DNA from: JBBRHQ01 sp963725315
GTDB taxonomy: Bacteria > Actinomycetota > Thermoleophilia > Solirubrobacterales > 70-9
Direction of reading: 5' to 3'
Assembly: GCA_963725315.1 (NCBI GenBank)
Contig: CAVRYA010000007.1
Coordinates: forward strand, 372,001-436,000
Length of the DNA: 64,000 nt
The notes under the pieces are model-generated. The model saw only the letters and a program-made list of their open reading frames with translations. It ran no database searches and was not told where the DNA came from. A program made the position numbers and the translations under genes. Shown piece by piece: positions 46,403 to 55,743 of this stretch (position 1 is the stretch's first letter; every line of letters begins with the position of its first letter).

Positions 46403-47313
46403 CCCGCGCCCAGTCTCTCCTTGACGGCTGCGGGGATCTCGTCGATCCGCTCGACGACCCTGATGTCGGCCGCCTCGAGCCGGGCGATCTTCTCCGTCGC
46501 GGTGTCCTCCTTGCCCTCGACGATGGTCCCGGCGTGGCCGAAGCTCATCCCCTGCATCTCGGCGTCGTCCATGAACTTGCCGGCCATGAAGGCGACGATC
46601 GGGAGCCGCGAGTCGTTCTCGGCCACCCATTCGGAGAGCTGGGCCTCCATGCGCCCGCCGGGCTCGGTGTAGATGACGATCGCCTCGGTCTGCTCGTCGG
46701 CCTCGAAGTAGGGCATCAGCTCGGCGTAGGTGGAGCCGATGATCGCGTCGCCGCCGATCGAGATCGCCGTCGAGACGCCGAGCCCCGCCTGGGTCAGCGA
46801 GGAGGAGATCTCGGTGGTCATCCCGCCCGAGCGCGACATGACCCCGACCACGCCGGGGGCGTAGGCCTTCGCCGCGTCCCGGGCCGGGCCGCCGATGCCG
46901 CCCATCTTGCAGACCTCGGGGACGATCAGGCCGAGGCAGTTGGGGCCGATGATCCGGGCCTCGCGCATCGCCGCCAGCTCGACCATCTCGGCGACGTCTC
47001 GGCGGGGGATCCGCTCGGTGACGACGACGATCAGCTTGACGCCGTTCTCGATCGCCTCCAGCACCGCGTCCTTGGTGAAGGCGGGGGGGACGGTGACGAC
47101 CGACCCGTCCACGGGGGCGCCGTGGTGCTCGACCGCCTGGGCGACGGTGTCGAAGACGGGCACGCCGTGGACCTCGCGACCCTTGCGGCCGGGCGTCACC
47201 CCGCCCACCACCTTCGAGCCATAGTCGAGGCATTCGCGCGTCAGGTTGACCGCCTCGCGCCCGGTGATCCCCTGGACGATGAAAGTGGTGTCCTCGCTCA
47301 ACAGGATGCTCAC
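46399..47313 (-). CDS. sucD: Succinyl-CoA (or malate-CoA) ligase, alpha subunit
   Basis: The alpha subunit binds CoA and carries the phosphohistidine. The 304-residue protein has FIVQGITGREA (CoA loop), GGVTPGRKG, PNCLGLIVP, SRSGGMTTE and the active His in MSFGHAGTIV (near residue 250). GTG start overlaps the sucC stop. Because malyl-CoA lyase is encoded 6 kb away, a malate-CoA ligase role is possible; sequence alone does not decide between the two. Confidence 0.92.
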   Translation of the reverse strand: MSILLSEDTTFIVQGITGREAVNLTRECLDYGSKVVGGVTPGRKGREVHGVPVFDTVAQAVEHHGAPVDGSVVTVPPAFTKDAVLEAIENGVKLIVVVTERIPRRDVAEMVELAAMREARIIGPNCLGLIVPEVCKMGGIGGPARDAAKAYAPGVVGVMSRSGGMTTEISSSLTQAGLGVSTAISIGGDAIIGSTYAELMPYFEADEQTEAIVIYTEPGGRMEAQLSEWVAENDSRLPIVAFMAGKFMDDAEMQGMSFGHAGTIVEGKEDTATEKIARLEAADIRVVERIDEIPAAVKERLGAG

Positions 47314-48530
47314 GCCGCCTCGCTCCCCTGGATCTTGGCGACGGCGCGGCCAGCCGCCTCCCACATGCTCACCGAGCGGTCGCAGTACTCGACCCCGTAG
47401 CGCTCGAGGATCCTGAAGCCCTCCTCCTCCCAGGCGCCCGGGATGCGGAAGATCGCGATCGTCTCCCCGGGGTCCCTGCCGAGCTCGAGGCAGGCCTTGA
47501 TCACGCCGCGGGCGACGATGTCGACGCGGGTGTTGGAGACGATCGACATCATCACGGCGATCTTCGTCACGCCTTCCTTCTCCAGGACCTCCCTGGCCAG
47601 GCCGCAGGACTTTGCGACCGAGGGATTGCCGCCGATCTCGGAGTAGTTGGCCGGTCGGCCGCCCTGGCTGCGGACGGCGTCGGTCAGGGTCAGCGAGCCG
47701 CCGCCGGCGCCGATCACCAGTCCGAGGTTGCCCTCGAAGCCGTGGTCCTTGCCCTGGATCACGCCGCGGTGGTCGGCGGCGTCGATCGCCGCAACGTGGC
47801 GCTCGAACTCGCTCGGCTCGTAGGGCTCCCGGGTGTCGTCGGGGGCGATCCCCAGCTCCTCGGCAAGCAGCGCCTTCTGGCGCGGCTTCGCCTCGTTCTC
47901 CATCTCCATGTGAGCGTCGAGGGCGACGAAGCTGCCGTCGGTGAGCTCGGCCAGGGGGTTGATCTCGGCCAGGGTCATGTCGCGCTCGCGAAACAGGCGT
48001 GCCAGGCGCGCCAGCGCCGGTGTCGCGCGATTCAGCTGCGAGCCCGTGACACCGGTGGCCGCGACCACCTGCTTGGCCTCGAAGTCGGATATCGGCAGCA
48101 GGTTGGAGAGATGGCCGCGTCCGACGTGGTCTGGGTGCTGCTCGGCGACCTCCTCGATGTCGATCCCGCCCATGTCGCTGAACAGCATCAGCGGCTGCTT
48201 GCGGGTGCCGTCCCAGACGACCCCTGCGTAGTACTCCTGCTTGATCTCGGCCTTGGGATCGACGAGGACGCCGCGCGGCATCTGCCCGCCGATCTCCAGC
48301 TCGAGGATCGCGGCGGCGTGCTCGGCGGCCTCGTCGGGGGAGTCGGCGAACTTGACGCCGCCCGCCTTCATCCGGCCACCGCTCAGCACCTGCGACTTGA
48401 TCACCACCGGTCCGCCGATCTCCTCGGCGGCCTTGCGGGCCTCCTCGGGGCTGCGGCAGAACCCGTAGCGGGTGACCGGAATGCCGGCCAGCTCGACGAT
48501 CCGCCGGGACTCGTACTCGAAGAAGCGCAT
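47310..48530 (-). CDS. sucC: Succinyl-CoA (or malate-CoA) ligase, beta subunit
   Basis: The beta subunit has an ATP-grasp domain and binds nucleotide and the acid. The 406-residue protein starts FFEYESRRIVELAGIPV and has VVIKSQVLSGGRMKAGGVKF, the metal site in AEINPLAEL and the late ANYSEIGGNPS. The order sucC-sucD-ferredoxin-acyl-CoA synthetase, with 4-base overlaps for the first three, indicates one operon. Confidence 0.93.
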   Translation of the reverse strand: MRFFEYESRRIVELAGIPVTRYGFCRSPEEARKAAEEIGGPVVIKSQVLSGGRMKAGGVKFADSPDEAAEHAAAILELEIGGQMPRGVLVDPKAEIKQEYYAGVVWDGTRKQPLMLFSDMGGIDIEEVAEQHPDHVGRGHLSNLLPISDFEAKQVVAATGVTGSQLNRATPALARLARLFRERDMTLAEINPLAELTDGSFVALDAHMEMENEAKPRQKALLAEELGIAPDDTREPYEPSEFERHVAAIDAADHRGVIQGKDHGFEGNLGLVIGAGGGSLTLTDAVRSQGGRPANYSEIGGNPSVAKSCGLAREVLEKEGVTKIAVMMSIVSNTRVDIVARGVIKACLELGRDPGETIAIFRIPGAWEEEGFRILERYGVEYCDRSVSMWEAAGRAVAKIQGSEAA

Positions 48531-48630
48531 GAGCGGGCGGGAACCCTACTTCAACCGGCGCCGCCACGCGACGGCCGTCGGCCTCCTCGCGGCGGTAATC
48601 TGCCCCGCCCACCCCCCGAAGGAGGAGCAG

Positions 48631-48930
48631 ATGCCAAAGGCAGCCCGGGCTGCCGGCGCAGCCGCGGTCGTCGTCGGGGCTCTGGCGCTCTCATCCTGCG
48701 GTAGCAAGGTGATCGACGACAGCAAGGCCGAGGCCCAGATTCAGGCGAACGTCGAGCACAACCTCGGGATCAAGGTCTCGGTCGACTGTCCCACCGGGGT
48801 CGAGGTCGAGCCTGGTCGGACCTTCTCCTGCACGGTGACCACCCGCAAGGGCGATGAGGCGGAGGCGGTGCTGAGGATTCTCAACTCGGACGCCGATGTC
48901 CATTTCACCACTCTGAAGCCGCTCAAGTAG
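48631..48930 (+). CDS. DUF4333 lipoprotein
   Basis: This 99-residue protein has a lipoprotein signal ending ALSSC (Cys near residue 22). A small DUF4333 domain follows (DSKAEAQIQANVEHNLGIKV, then VDCPTGVEVEPGRTFSCTV), with two Cys that probably form a disulfide. The family is common in actinobacteria, and its function is unknown. ATG 48631 follows a strong GGAGGAG ribosome site. Confidence 0.85.
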   Translation: MPKAARAAGAAAVVVGALALSSCGSKVIDDSKAEAQIQANVEHNLGIKVSVDCPTGVEVEPGRTFSCTVTTRKGDEAEAVLRILNSDADVHFTTLKPLK

Positions 48931-49049
48931 CGGATGTCACATGATTGAAGCGGTCGGGCCGCGGCGCAAGGAGAGGTCCGGCAGAATGGTTCTGGGGACA
49001 GAGGGGAGATGTCGGGACCGAGCGAGACAAGGAGTAGTGAGAAACAGCC

Positions 49050-50862
49050 GTGAGTCAGACGACCGCTGCCACCGCGCCCACCAAGCACGCGAAGCTGATC
49101 TCCTGGATCGAGGAGATCGCCGAGTTGACCGAGCCCGAAGCGATCCACTGGTGCGACGGGTCGGCGGAGGAGTACGACCGCCTCGCCGCGGGGCTGGTCG
49201 AGGCCGGCACCTTCGAGCAGCTCTCGGAGGCGAAGCGGCCGAACTCGTACCTGGCGCTTTCCGATCCCGGCGACGTCGCCCGGGTCGAGGACAGGACGTT
49301 CATCTGCTCCGAGCGCGAGGTCGACGCCGGGCCGAACAACAACTGGGCCGAGCCCGAGGTGATGCGAGACACCCTGAACGGGCTCTTCTCCGGCTCGATG
49401 AGGGGCCGCACGATGTACGTGGTCCCGTTCTCGATGGGGCCGATCGGCTCCCACATCTCCCACATCGGCGTCCAGCTCACCGATTCGGCCTACGTCGCCG
49501 TCTCGATGCGGGTGATGACCCGGATGGGCGCCGCGGCGCTCGAGGCGCTCGGCGAGGAAGGCTCCTTCGTTCCCTGCGTGCACTCGGTCGGGATGCCGCT
49601 GGCCGACGGCGAGGAGGACGTCCCCTGGCCCTGCAACGCCGAGAACAAGTACATCGTCCACTACCCGGAGACGCGCGAGATCTGGTCCTTCGGCTCGGGC
49701 TACGGCGGCAACGCCCTGCTCGGCAAGAAGTGCTTCGCGCTGCGGATCGCCTCGGTCATGGCCCGCGATCAGGGCTGGATGGCGGAGCACATGCTGATCC
49801 TCAAGCTGACCTCGCCGCAGGGAGGAGTCAAGTACCTGGCGGGCGCCTTCCCCTCGGCCTGCGGCAAGACCAACCTCTCGATGATGATCCCCAGCCTGCC
49901 CGGCTGGAAGGTCGAGACGGTCGGCGACGACATCGCCTGGATGAAGATCGGCGAGGACGGCCGCCTCTACGCGGTCAACCCCGAGCACGGCTTCTTCGGC
50001 GTCGCGCCGAACACCAGCCCGAAGACCAATCCCAACGCGATGAAGATGATCGCCGAGAACTCCGTCTTCACCAACTGCGCCAAGACCGACGACGGCGACA
50101 TCTGGTGGGAGGGGATGACCGAGGAGCCGCCTGCCCACCTGATCGACTGGCACGGGAAGGATTGGACGCCGGCCTCGGAGGCAGCCGCGGCGCACCCCAA
50201 CGCTCGCTTCACGACTCCCGCGGCGCAGTGCCCGGTGATCGCTCCCGAGTGGGAGGATCCCGCGGGTGTCCCGATCGACGCCTTCCTCTTCGGCGGGCGC
50301 CGGGCGACGGTGCTGCCGCTGGTGCACGAGGCCTTCGACTGGGAGCACGCCGTATTCATGGGGGCGACGATGTCGTCCGAGACGACGGCGGCCGCAGGCC
50401 GGGGCCGTCGGCGAGCTGCGCTTCGACCCGATGGCGATGCTGCCGTTCTGCGGCTACAACCTCGCCGACTACTTCGCCCATTGGCTGAAGATCGGCGGCC
50501 GCGACGACGTCCGGCTGCCGCGCGTCTTCTACGTCAACTGGTTCCGCAAGGACGACGAGGGCAAGTTCCTCTGGCCCGGGTTCGGCGAGAACAGCCGCGT
50601 CCTCGAGTGGATCTTCAGGCGCTGCGACGGGGAGGCCGAGGCGGTCGAGACGCCGATCGGGCTGCTCCCCGCCGCGGGGGCGATCGACGTCGAGGGCCTC
50701 GATCTCTCGGATGAGGCGATGAAGGAGCTGACCACGGTCGATACCGGTCTCGTCGCCGAGCAGCTGCCCCAGGTGGAGGAGTATCTGGCCAGGTTCGGGG
50801 ATCGGCTGCCGCAGGAGCTCACCGCCCAGCTCGAGGCCCTGAAGGAGCGCCTCGGAGCCTGA
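49050..50862 (+). CDS. pckG: Phosphoenolpyruvate carboxykinase, GTP type (one frameshift)
   Basis: PckG converts oxaloacetate to PEP with GTP for gluconeogenesis. The substrate site MRGRTMYVVPFSMGP, the P-loop PSACGKTNL with active Cys (near residue 275), and the metal Asp in VGDDIAWMK are in the first frame. The Mn/GTP region continues as DPMAMLPFCGYN in the second frame. The break is at 50397/50398 (GCAGGCC for GCAGCC) inside the conserved ETTAAAAGAVG. The corrected length is 603 residues, as usual. The start is GTG. Confidence 0.94.
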
Positions 50863-50866
50863 AGCG

Positions 50867-51184
50867 GTGATCATCAGCATCCTCACGCGGCGCCTACGGG
50901 AAGGCAAGACGTATGAGGACTTCCGCGAGGCCTGGCTGCCCGAGAAGGGCTTCGGCATCGGAACCCGGGTCGTCAGCGGCCAGGGCCTCGAGGACCCGCG
51001 GGAGATCGTCACGATCGGGTTCAGCGACCTCGAGCCGGGCCAGGTCGAGGAGTTCCTCGCCCGGGTCGGGCCCCAGGAGGCGGTTCGAGGAGACCGCATT
51101 GCGGAGGTGATCGAGCCGGAGATGACCCGTGCCTTCTACGTCCAGGTCGCCGACGACGATCTCACCGAGGCGCCGGAGCCCTGA
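50867..51184 (+). CDS. Small conserved protein of unknown function
   Basis: This 105-residue acidic protein begins IISILTRRLREGKTYEDFRE, which resembles dimeric ferredoxin-like (ABM/EthD-type) folds. It continues with VVSGQGLEDPREIVTIGF. It starts with GTG 4 bases after the pckG stop and is probably co-transcribed. No catalytic residues can be named. Confidence 0.65.
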   Translation: MIISILTRRLREGKTYEDFREAWLPEKGFGIGTRVVSGQGLEDPREIVTIGFSDLEPGQVEEFLARVGPQEAVRGDRIAEVIEPEMTRAFYVQVADDDLTEAPEP

Positions 51185-51246
51185 GCGGCCGCGGCTCGTT
51201 CGCGGCGTCGTCTTCGCCACACGCTCCGCCGGATTAGACTCGGCCC

Positions 51247-52611
51247 ATGAGCGAGGAGACGACGAAGTTCCAGCTGTCCGAGTCCGAGATCCCCACTTCC
51301 TGGGTCAACCTGCTGCCCGATCTCCCGGGCGAGCCGCTGCCGCCGCTGAACCCCGAGACCAGGGAGCCGGCCGGGCCGCCGGACCTGACCCCGATCTTCC
51401 CGATGGGGCTGATCGAGCAGGAGGTCTCGGCCGAGCCCGAGATCGAGATCCCCGAGGAGGTGCGCGAGGTCTACAAGCTGTGGCGCCCGACCCCGCTGAT
51501 CCGCGCCCGCCGACTGGAGCGCGAGCTCGACACCCCGGCCCACATCTACTTCAAGTACGAGGGAGTCTCGCCGGCCGGCTCACACAAGCCCAACACGGCG
51601 GTCCCGCAGGCCTACTTCAACCGCGAGGCGGGGATCCGCAAGCTGGCGACCGAGACCGGCGCCGGGCAGTGGGGCTCGGCGCTGGCGCTCGCCTGCCGCC
51701 TCTTCGGGATGGAGTGCGAGGTTTTCATGGTCGGCGTCTCCTACGACCAGAAGCCCTACCGCCGGGCGATGATCGAGACCTGGGGCGGGACAGTGCACCG
51801 CAGCCCCTCGGAGCTGACCGAGGCGGGCCGCTCCCAGGCCGAGCACACCACGGGCAGCCTCGGCATCGCGATCTCGGAGGCGGTCGAGGTCGCGGCTTCG
51901 AGCGAGGACACCAACTACTCGCTCGGCTCGGTGCTCAACCACGTCTGCCTGCACCAGACGGTGATCGGGACCGAGGCGATCGCGGCGATGGAGATGGCCG
52001 GTGAGTACCCCGATGTGGTCGTCGGCTGCGTCGGCGGCGGCTCCAACTTCGCCGGCGTCGCCTATCCCTTCATCAGGGCCAACCTTCGCGACGGCAAGGA
52101 AACCCGTTTCGTCGCCGCCGAGCCCGCCGCCTGCCCGACCCTGACCCGCGGCGTCTACGCCTACGACTTCGGCGACACGGTCGGGATGACCCCGCTGATG
52201 CCGATGTACACCCTCGGTCACGACTTCGTTCCCCCGCCGGTGCACGCCGGCGGGCTGCGCTACCACGGCGACGCGCCGAGCCTCTGCGCCCTGGTCAAGG
52301 CCGGGGTGGTCGAGGCCAAGGCGATCCCCCAGAACGCCGCCTTCGAGGCCGCGGTCCGCTTCGCGGGCTGCGAGGGGATCATCCCGGCCCCCGAGCCCGC
52401 CCACGCGATCCGGGCCGCCTTCGACGAGGCCGAGGCGGCGAAGCAGGCGGGGGAGGAGCGGGTGATCCTCGTCAACGTCTGCGGCCATGGCCACTTCGAC
52501 ATGGCTGCCTACAGCGCCTACCACGCCGGCCAGCTCGAGGACCTCGAGTTCTCCGAGGCCGAGATGGAGGCCGCGCTCGAGCGCCTGCCCGAGGCGCCCT
52601 CGATCGCCTGA
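51247..52611 (+). CDS. trpB2: TrpB2-type tryptophan synthase beta chain
   Basis: This 454-residue PLP enzyme belongs to the TrpB2 group, which makes Trp from indole and Ser and often works without TrpA. It has the PLP Lys in SPAGSHKPNTAVPQA (near residue 115), the phosphate-binding VGCVGGGSNFAG and the C-terminal VNVCGHGHFDM. The extended N-terminal 80 residues and the SHKPNTA form of the Lys motif (not RxHKxNN) identify TrpB2. No other trp genes are adjacent. Confidence 0.93.
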   Translation: MSEETTKFQLSESEIPTSWVNLLPDLPGEPLPPLNPETREPAGPPDLTPIFPMGLIEQEVSAEPEIEIPEEVREVYKLWRPTPLIRARRLERELDTPAHIYFKYEGVSPAGSHKPNTAVPQAYFNREAGIRKLATETGAGQWGSALALACRLFGMECEVFMVGVSYDQKPYRRAMIETWGGTVHRSPSELTEAGRSQAEHTTGSLGIAISEAVEVAASSEDTNYSLGSVLNHVCLHQTVIGTEAIAAMEMAGEYPDVVVGCVGGGSNFAGVAYPFIRANLRDGKETRFVAAEPAACPTLTRGVYAYDFGDTVGMTPLMPMYTLGHDFVPPPVHAGGLRYHGDAPSLCALVKAGVVEAKAIPQNAAFEAAVRFAGCEGIIPAPEPAHAIRAAFDEAEAAKQAGEERVILVNVCGHGHFDMAAYSAYHAGQLEDLEFSEAEMEAALERLPEAPSIA

Positions 52612-52638
52612 GGGGAAAATCAGCGCAGATAAGCGATA

Positions 52639-52654
52639 ATAGCGCTTCCGCTAT
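52639..52654. promoter_or_regulatory. Palindrome in the XRE gene promoter
   Basis: ATAGCG-CTTC-CGCTAT is a perfect 6-base inverted repeat 11 bases before the ATG of the XRE regulator. It overlaps possible -10 sequences (GATAAT, TATAGT). It is a likely autoregulatory operator. Confidence 0.55.
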
Positions 52655-52664
52655 AGTGCGCTCC

Positions 52665-53000
52665 ATGTCGATGTCACCTGGAGAGCTGCTCAGAGACGCC
52701 CGCCGCCGCCACCGCGTCAGCCAGAAGCGGCTGGCGATCCGCGCCGGCACCACCCAGTCGGCGATCTCGAGGATCGAGCGCGACCGGGTATCTCCCACGG
52801 TGGAGACCCTGCGCTCGCTGCTGCACCTGCTCGGCGATGACCTCGTGCTGGAGGTCGAGGCCCGGGACTTCGGAATCGATCGCACCCTCAACCGCGAACG
52901 GCTGAGAGCCGATCCGGCTGAGCGGGTCCGGCATGGACTCCAATTCAGCGAATGGGTGTGGAGCACCCGGGAGGCCGCTGCCGGGAAGAGGGCAGCCTGA
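52665..53000 (+). CDS. XRE-family HTH regulator (candidate antitoxin)
   Basis: This 111-residue protein has a clear XRE helix-turn-helix at residues 5-60 (GELLRDARRRHRVSQKRLA, then TTQSAISRIERDRVSPTVE). A short Arg/Glu-rich tail follows. It is directly upstream of a nucleotidyltransferase gene and has a palindrome in its promoter, the layout of a toxin-antitoxin pair. ATG 52665 was taken; a GTG at 52656 is also in frame. Confidence 0.85.
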   Translation: MSMSPGELLRDARRRHRVSQKRLAIRAGTTQSAISRIERDRVSPTVETLRSLLHLLGDDLVLEVEARDFGIDRTLNRERLRADPAERVRHGLQFSEWVWSTREAAAGKRAA

Positions 53001-53005
53001 GCGAC

Positions 53006-53539
53006 TTGAGCGGTCCCAAACCGCGACCACCCAATGTCGGCGCCCTCCTCGGTGCATTGAACCGCCACGGTGTCGACTTCGTGGTCATCGGAGGGCTCGC
53101 CGGAATCGCTCACGGCTCTGCCTATCCGACCTACGACCTCGATGTGGCATATGCCAGAGAGCCGGCCAACCAGCAGCGGCTGGCCGACGCCCTCGCCGAG
53201 CTCGATGTCACCCTTCGCGGCGCTCCCCCGGACCTGCCGTTCCAGCTCGACGTGAAGACGATCCACAACGGCTCGAACTTCACCTTCGACACGAAGTTCG
53301 GGAGCTTCGACGTCCTCGGCGAAGCAGCGGGGGTGACCTCGTTCGAAGACCTGCGCTCCGCAGCCAGCCAAGAGGAGATCGAGGGAGTGCCCGTGCGCAT
53401 CGCCTCGATCGACCACCTGATCGCGATGAAACGGGCCGGAAATCGGCCGAAGGATCAGTTGATGCTCGAGGAATACATCGTCATCGCCGACGAGCAGGCG
53501 GGCGCTGCAGAGGAGGAGGAAGGCGGGGCTGGCGCCTAG
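53006..53539 (+). CDS. Nucleotidyltransferase-fold protein (candidate toxin)
   Basis: This protein of about 177 residues has the minimal nucleotidyltransferase signature: VVIGGLAGIAHGS, then TYDLDVAYA, where GG and the D-x-D would bind metal and NTP. A third carboxylate may be the Asp of FQLDVKTI. The rest is helical with an acidic tail (EEEEGG). The start is uncertain: TTG 53006 avoids overlap, and ATG 52952 would add 18 residues that look non-native. Pairing with an XRE regulator suggests a MenT/AbiE-like toxin or a small regulatory pair. Its stop shares CTAG with the convergent malyl-CoA lyase stop. Confidence 0.75.
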   Translation: MSGPKPRPPNVGALLGALNRHGVDFVVIGGLAGIAHGSAYPTYDLDVAYAREPANQQRLADALAELDVTLRGAPPDLPFQLDVKTIHNGSNFTFDTKFGSFDVLGEAAGVTSFEDLRSAASQEEIEGVPVRIASIDHLIAMKRAGNRPKDQLMLEEYIVIADEQAGAAEEEEGGAGA

Positions 53540-54588
53540 GACCCGTAGGCCTCGGCGAGCTCCGGGTCCTTCTCGGCCAGCATGTCGGCCAGCTCGACCA
53601 TCACCTTGCACTGCTTCCAGGTCGCGTCGTCCTGCATCTTGCCGTCGATCATGTGGACACCGCGGCCGTCGGGGATCGCCTCCAGCACCTTGCGGGCGAA
53701 GCGCACCTCATCCGGCGGTGGGCTGAAGACCTTCTTGGCGATCTCGATCTGCACCGGGTGCAGGGACCAGGCGCCGACGCAGCCCATCAGGAAGGCGGCG
53801 CGGAACTGCGTCTCGCAGCCGGCGGTGTCCTTGATGTCCCCGAAGGGCCCGTAGAAGGGGAGGATGCCGGTCGCCGCGCAGGCGTCGACCATGCGGGCGA
53901 TCGAGTAGTGCCAGAGGTCCTGCTGGGCGCTGACCCGGTTCTCACCGGGGTTCTCGGGATCCTCGGGGTCCTCCATGACGCGGTAGCCGGGGTGACCGCC
54001 CCCGACCCGGGTGGTCTTCATCCGCCGCGAGGCCGCCAGGTCGGCCGGGCCGAAGCTCATCCCCTGCATCCTCGGGCTCGAGGCGGCGATCTCCTCGAGG
54101 TTGACCACCCCCTGCGCCGTCTCCAGGATCGCGTGGATGAGGATCGGCCGGTCGAGCTTCGCCTTCGCCTCGAGCTGGGCGAGCAGCCGGTCGACGTAGT
54201 GGATGTCCCAGGCGCCCTCGACCTTGGGCACCATGACCACGTCGAGCTGATCGCCGATCTCGGTCACCAGCGTGGTCAGGTCGTCCAGCACCCAGGGGCT
54301 CTCGAGCGAGTTGACCCGGGTCCAGAGCGCCGTCTGGCCGAGGTCGGACTCCTTCGCCGCCCTGACCAGGCCGGCCCGGGCGGCCTCCTTGCGGTCCACC
54401 GGGATCGCGTCCTCGAGGTTGCCGAGGAGGATGTCGGTCTTGGCGGCGATATCAGGCGCCTTGGCGACCATCTTCTCGTTGGAGAAGTCGAGGAAGTGGA
54501 TCATCCGCGACGGCTTCACCGGTATCTCCGCGAGCGGCTGCGGGGCGCCGATCGCCATCGGCGCGAAGAAGTCCCTGGGGTTTCTCAC
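53536..54588 (-). CDS. mcl: L-malyl-CoA / beta-methylmalyl-CoA lyase
   Basis: This 350-residue CitE-like enzyme cleaves malyl-CoA to acetyl-CoA and glyoxylate, and methylmalyl-CoA to propionyl-CoA and glyoxylate. It closely follows the Chloroflexus-type lyase I know: the family start NPRDFFAPMAIGAPQPLAEI, then LLGNLEDAIPVDRKEAAR, VPKVEGAWDIH and SFGPADLAASRRMKTTRVGG, ending MIDGKMQDDATWKQ. Mg ligands are the Glu in LETAQGV and the Asp in GPADLA. It belongs to the 3-hydroxypropionate bicycle or the ethylmalonyl-CoA pathway; the nearby mutase supports the latter. Confidence 0.92.
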   Translation of the reverse strand: MRNPRDFFAPMAIGAPQPLAEIPVKPSRMIHFLDFSNEKMVAKAPDIAAKTDILLGNLEDAIPVDRKEAARAGLVRAAKESDLGQTALWTRVNSLESPWVLDDLTTLVTEIGDQLDVVMVPKVEGAWDIHYVDRLLAQLEAKAKLDRPILIHAILETAQGVVNLEEIAASSPRMQGMSFGPADLAASRRMKTTRVGGGHPGYRVMEDPEDPENPGENRVSAQQDLWHYSIARMVDACAATGILPFYGPFGDIKDTAGCETQFRAAFLMGCVGAWSLHPVQIEIAKKVFSPPPDEVRFARKVLEAIPDGRGVHMIDGKMQDDATWKQCKVMVELADMLAEKDPELAEAYGS

Positions 54589-54680
54589 GGGGGCGAAATC
54601 TACATGGGCGTCCCGCGCAGGGGCGTGCTCGTCGGAATGCCCCGTTTGCCGCTGGAACGGTCGCTAGATTGCGCTCCGAG

Positions 54681-55190
54681 ATGGCGTTCTCCGACGATCT
54701 CGGCAGCACCCAGGACTGGCTGTTGCCCGAAGACCGCGAGAGCTACGTCGAGGAGAACGGCCGGCCGGCCGCCGACCAGCGCCTCGAGGAGGCGGTCTCC
54801 CTGGCCCGCGCCTCCGCCGAGGCGGCGGCGGAGGCGGAGCAGCGGGCGCTCCTCGCCGGCAACGAGTCGGAGGCCCGGATGCAGCAGATCCTCTACGTCG
54901 CCCGCGCCTCGGCCGAGGTCGCGGTCGAGGCCGAGCAGCGCGCCAGCAGGGCCGGTGACGAGGCCGAGGCCCGCCTCAGCGAGCTTGCCGAGAGGGTCGA
55001 GCTGGCGCTGGCCAAGATCGAGGCCAGGGAGAGGGCCACGCGGCGCCGCGCCTTCGAGGCCGAGCGGGAGGAGGAGACCCTGCGCAGCTTCGGGCGCCGC
55101 GCCGACCGCATCGTGCGCAGGCTGCGCCAGCTCGAGCAGGCACCGGCGATCCTGCGCACGGTGCCGCTGGCGCCGACGCGTTCACGCTGA
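54681..55190 (+). CDS. Alanine/glutamate-rich coiled-coil protein
   Basis: This 169-residue protein is almost entirely a charged coiled coil from residue 35 on. It contains a tandem duplication: LARASAEAAAEAEQRALLAG and then VARASAEVAVEAEQRASRAG, about 32 residues apart. No signal peptide or membrane helix is present. The function is unknown; a structural or scaffold role is possible. ATG 54681 is preferred over TTG 54669. Confidence 0.65.
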   Translation: MAFSDDLGSTQDWLLPEDRESYVEENGRPAADQRLEEAVSLARASAEAAAEAEQRALLAGNESEARMQQILYVARASAEVAVEAEQRASRAGDEAEARLSELAERVELALAKIEARERATRRRAFEAEREEETLRSFGRRADRIVRRLRQLEQAPAILRTVPLAPTRSR

Positions 55191-55625
55191 GGGTCCGAGC
55201 CCGCCGCTGCGGCGCAGCTGCTCGCGGTCGAGGTGGAACTCGACCCTGATCAGGCGCCCATCGGCGAAGAGCCAGGCCGCGCCCCCCTCGCTGACCATCT
55301 CCGCGCCTCCCCGCGAGGAGCGGCCGCTCATGCGGACGAAGTCGACCACGCAGTCCGGGCGGGCCTCGACGATCTCCTCGACCTCGATCGCGACGTCCTC
55401 GAACGGGCTCAGCCAGTCCTCCCAGGCCGCGACGAACCCCGAGGCTCCCGTGTAGTCGGCGTGGAGCCCGCCGCCCGCCGCCATCGTGCATTGAAGATCG
55501 CCGCCGGCGACCTCACCGAGCAGCGCGACCATCTCCTCGCGCCTCTCCCGGTCGCCGAGGACCGAGCCGTCCTCGGCGATCATCGCCGCGTGGATCCGCT
55601 CCACCGTGGCAAGGTTCGACCCCAC
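55182..55625 (-). CDS. SnoaL/NTF2-like protein
   Basis: This 147-residue protein has the NTF2 pattern: a helical start, then GASGFVAAWEDWLSPFEDVAI, VVDFVRMSGRSSRG and AAWLFADGRLIRVEFHLDR. The last block resembles the terminal strand pair of SnoaL proteins. The role is unknown. The start is GTG. It converges on the coiled-coil gene with a 9-base overlap. Confidence 0.75.
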   Translation of the reverse strand: MGSNLATVERIHAAMIAEDGSVLGDRERREEMVALLGEVAGGDLQCTMAAGGGLHADYTGASGFVAAWEDWLSPFEDVAIEVEEIVEARPDCVVDFVRMSGRSSRGGAEMVSEGGAAWLFADGRLIRVEFHLDREQLRRSGGLGPSA

Positions 55626-55743
55626 CTGCGCAGTATCGCCGGAGCCTGTCTCCGGCGATGCGCCGCAGGTATCCTTGCGTTCATTCGCGCCCCCTCGAGC
55701 TGAACTGAGGAGCGCGCCTCAAACGACCTCACGGACTGGAGAA

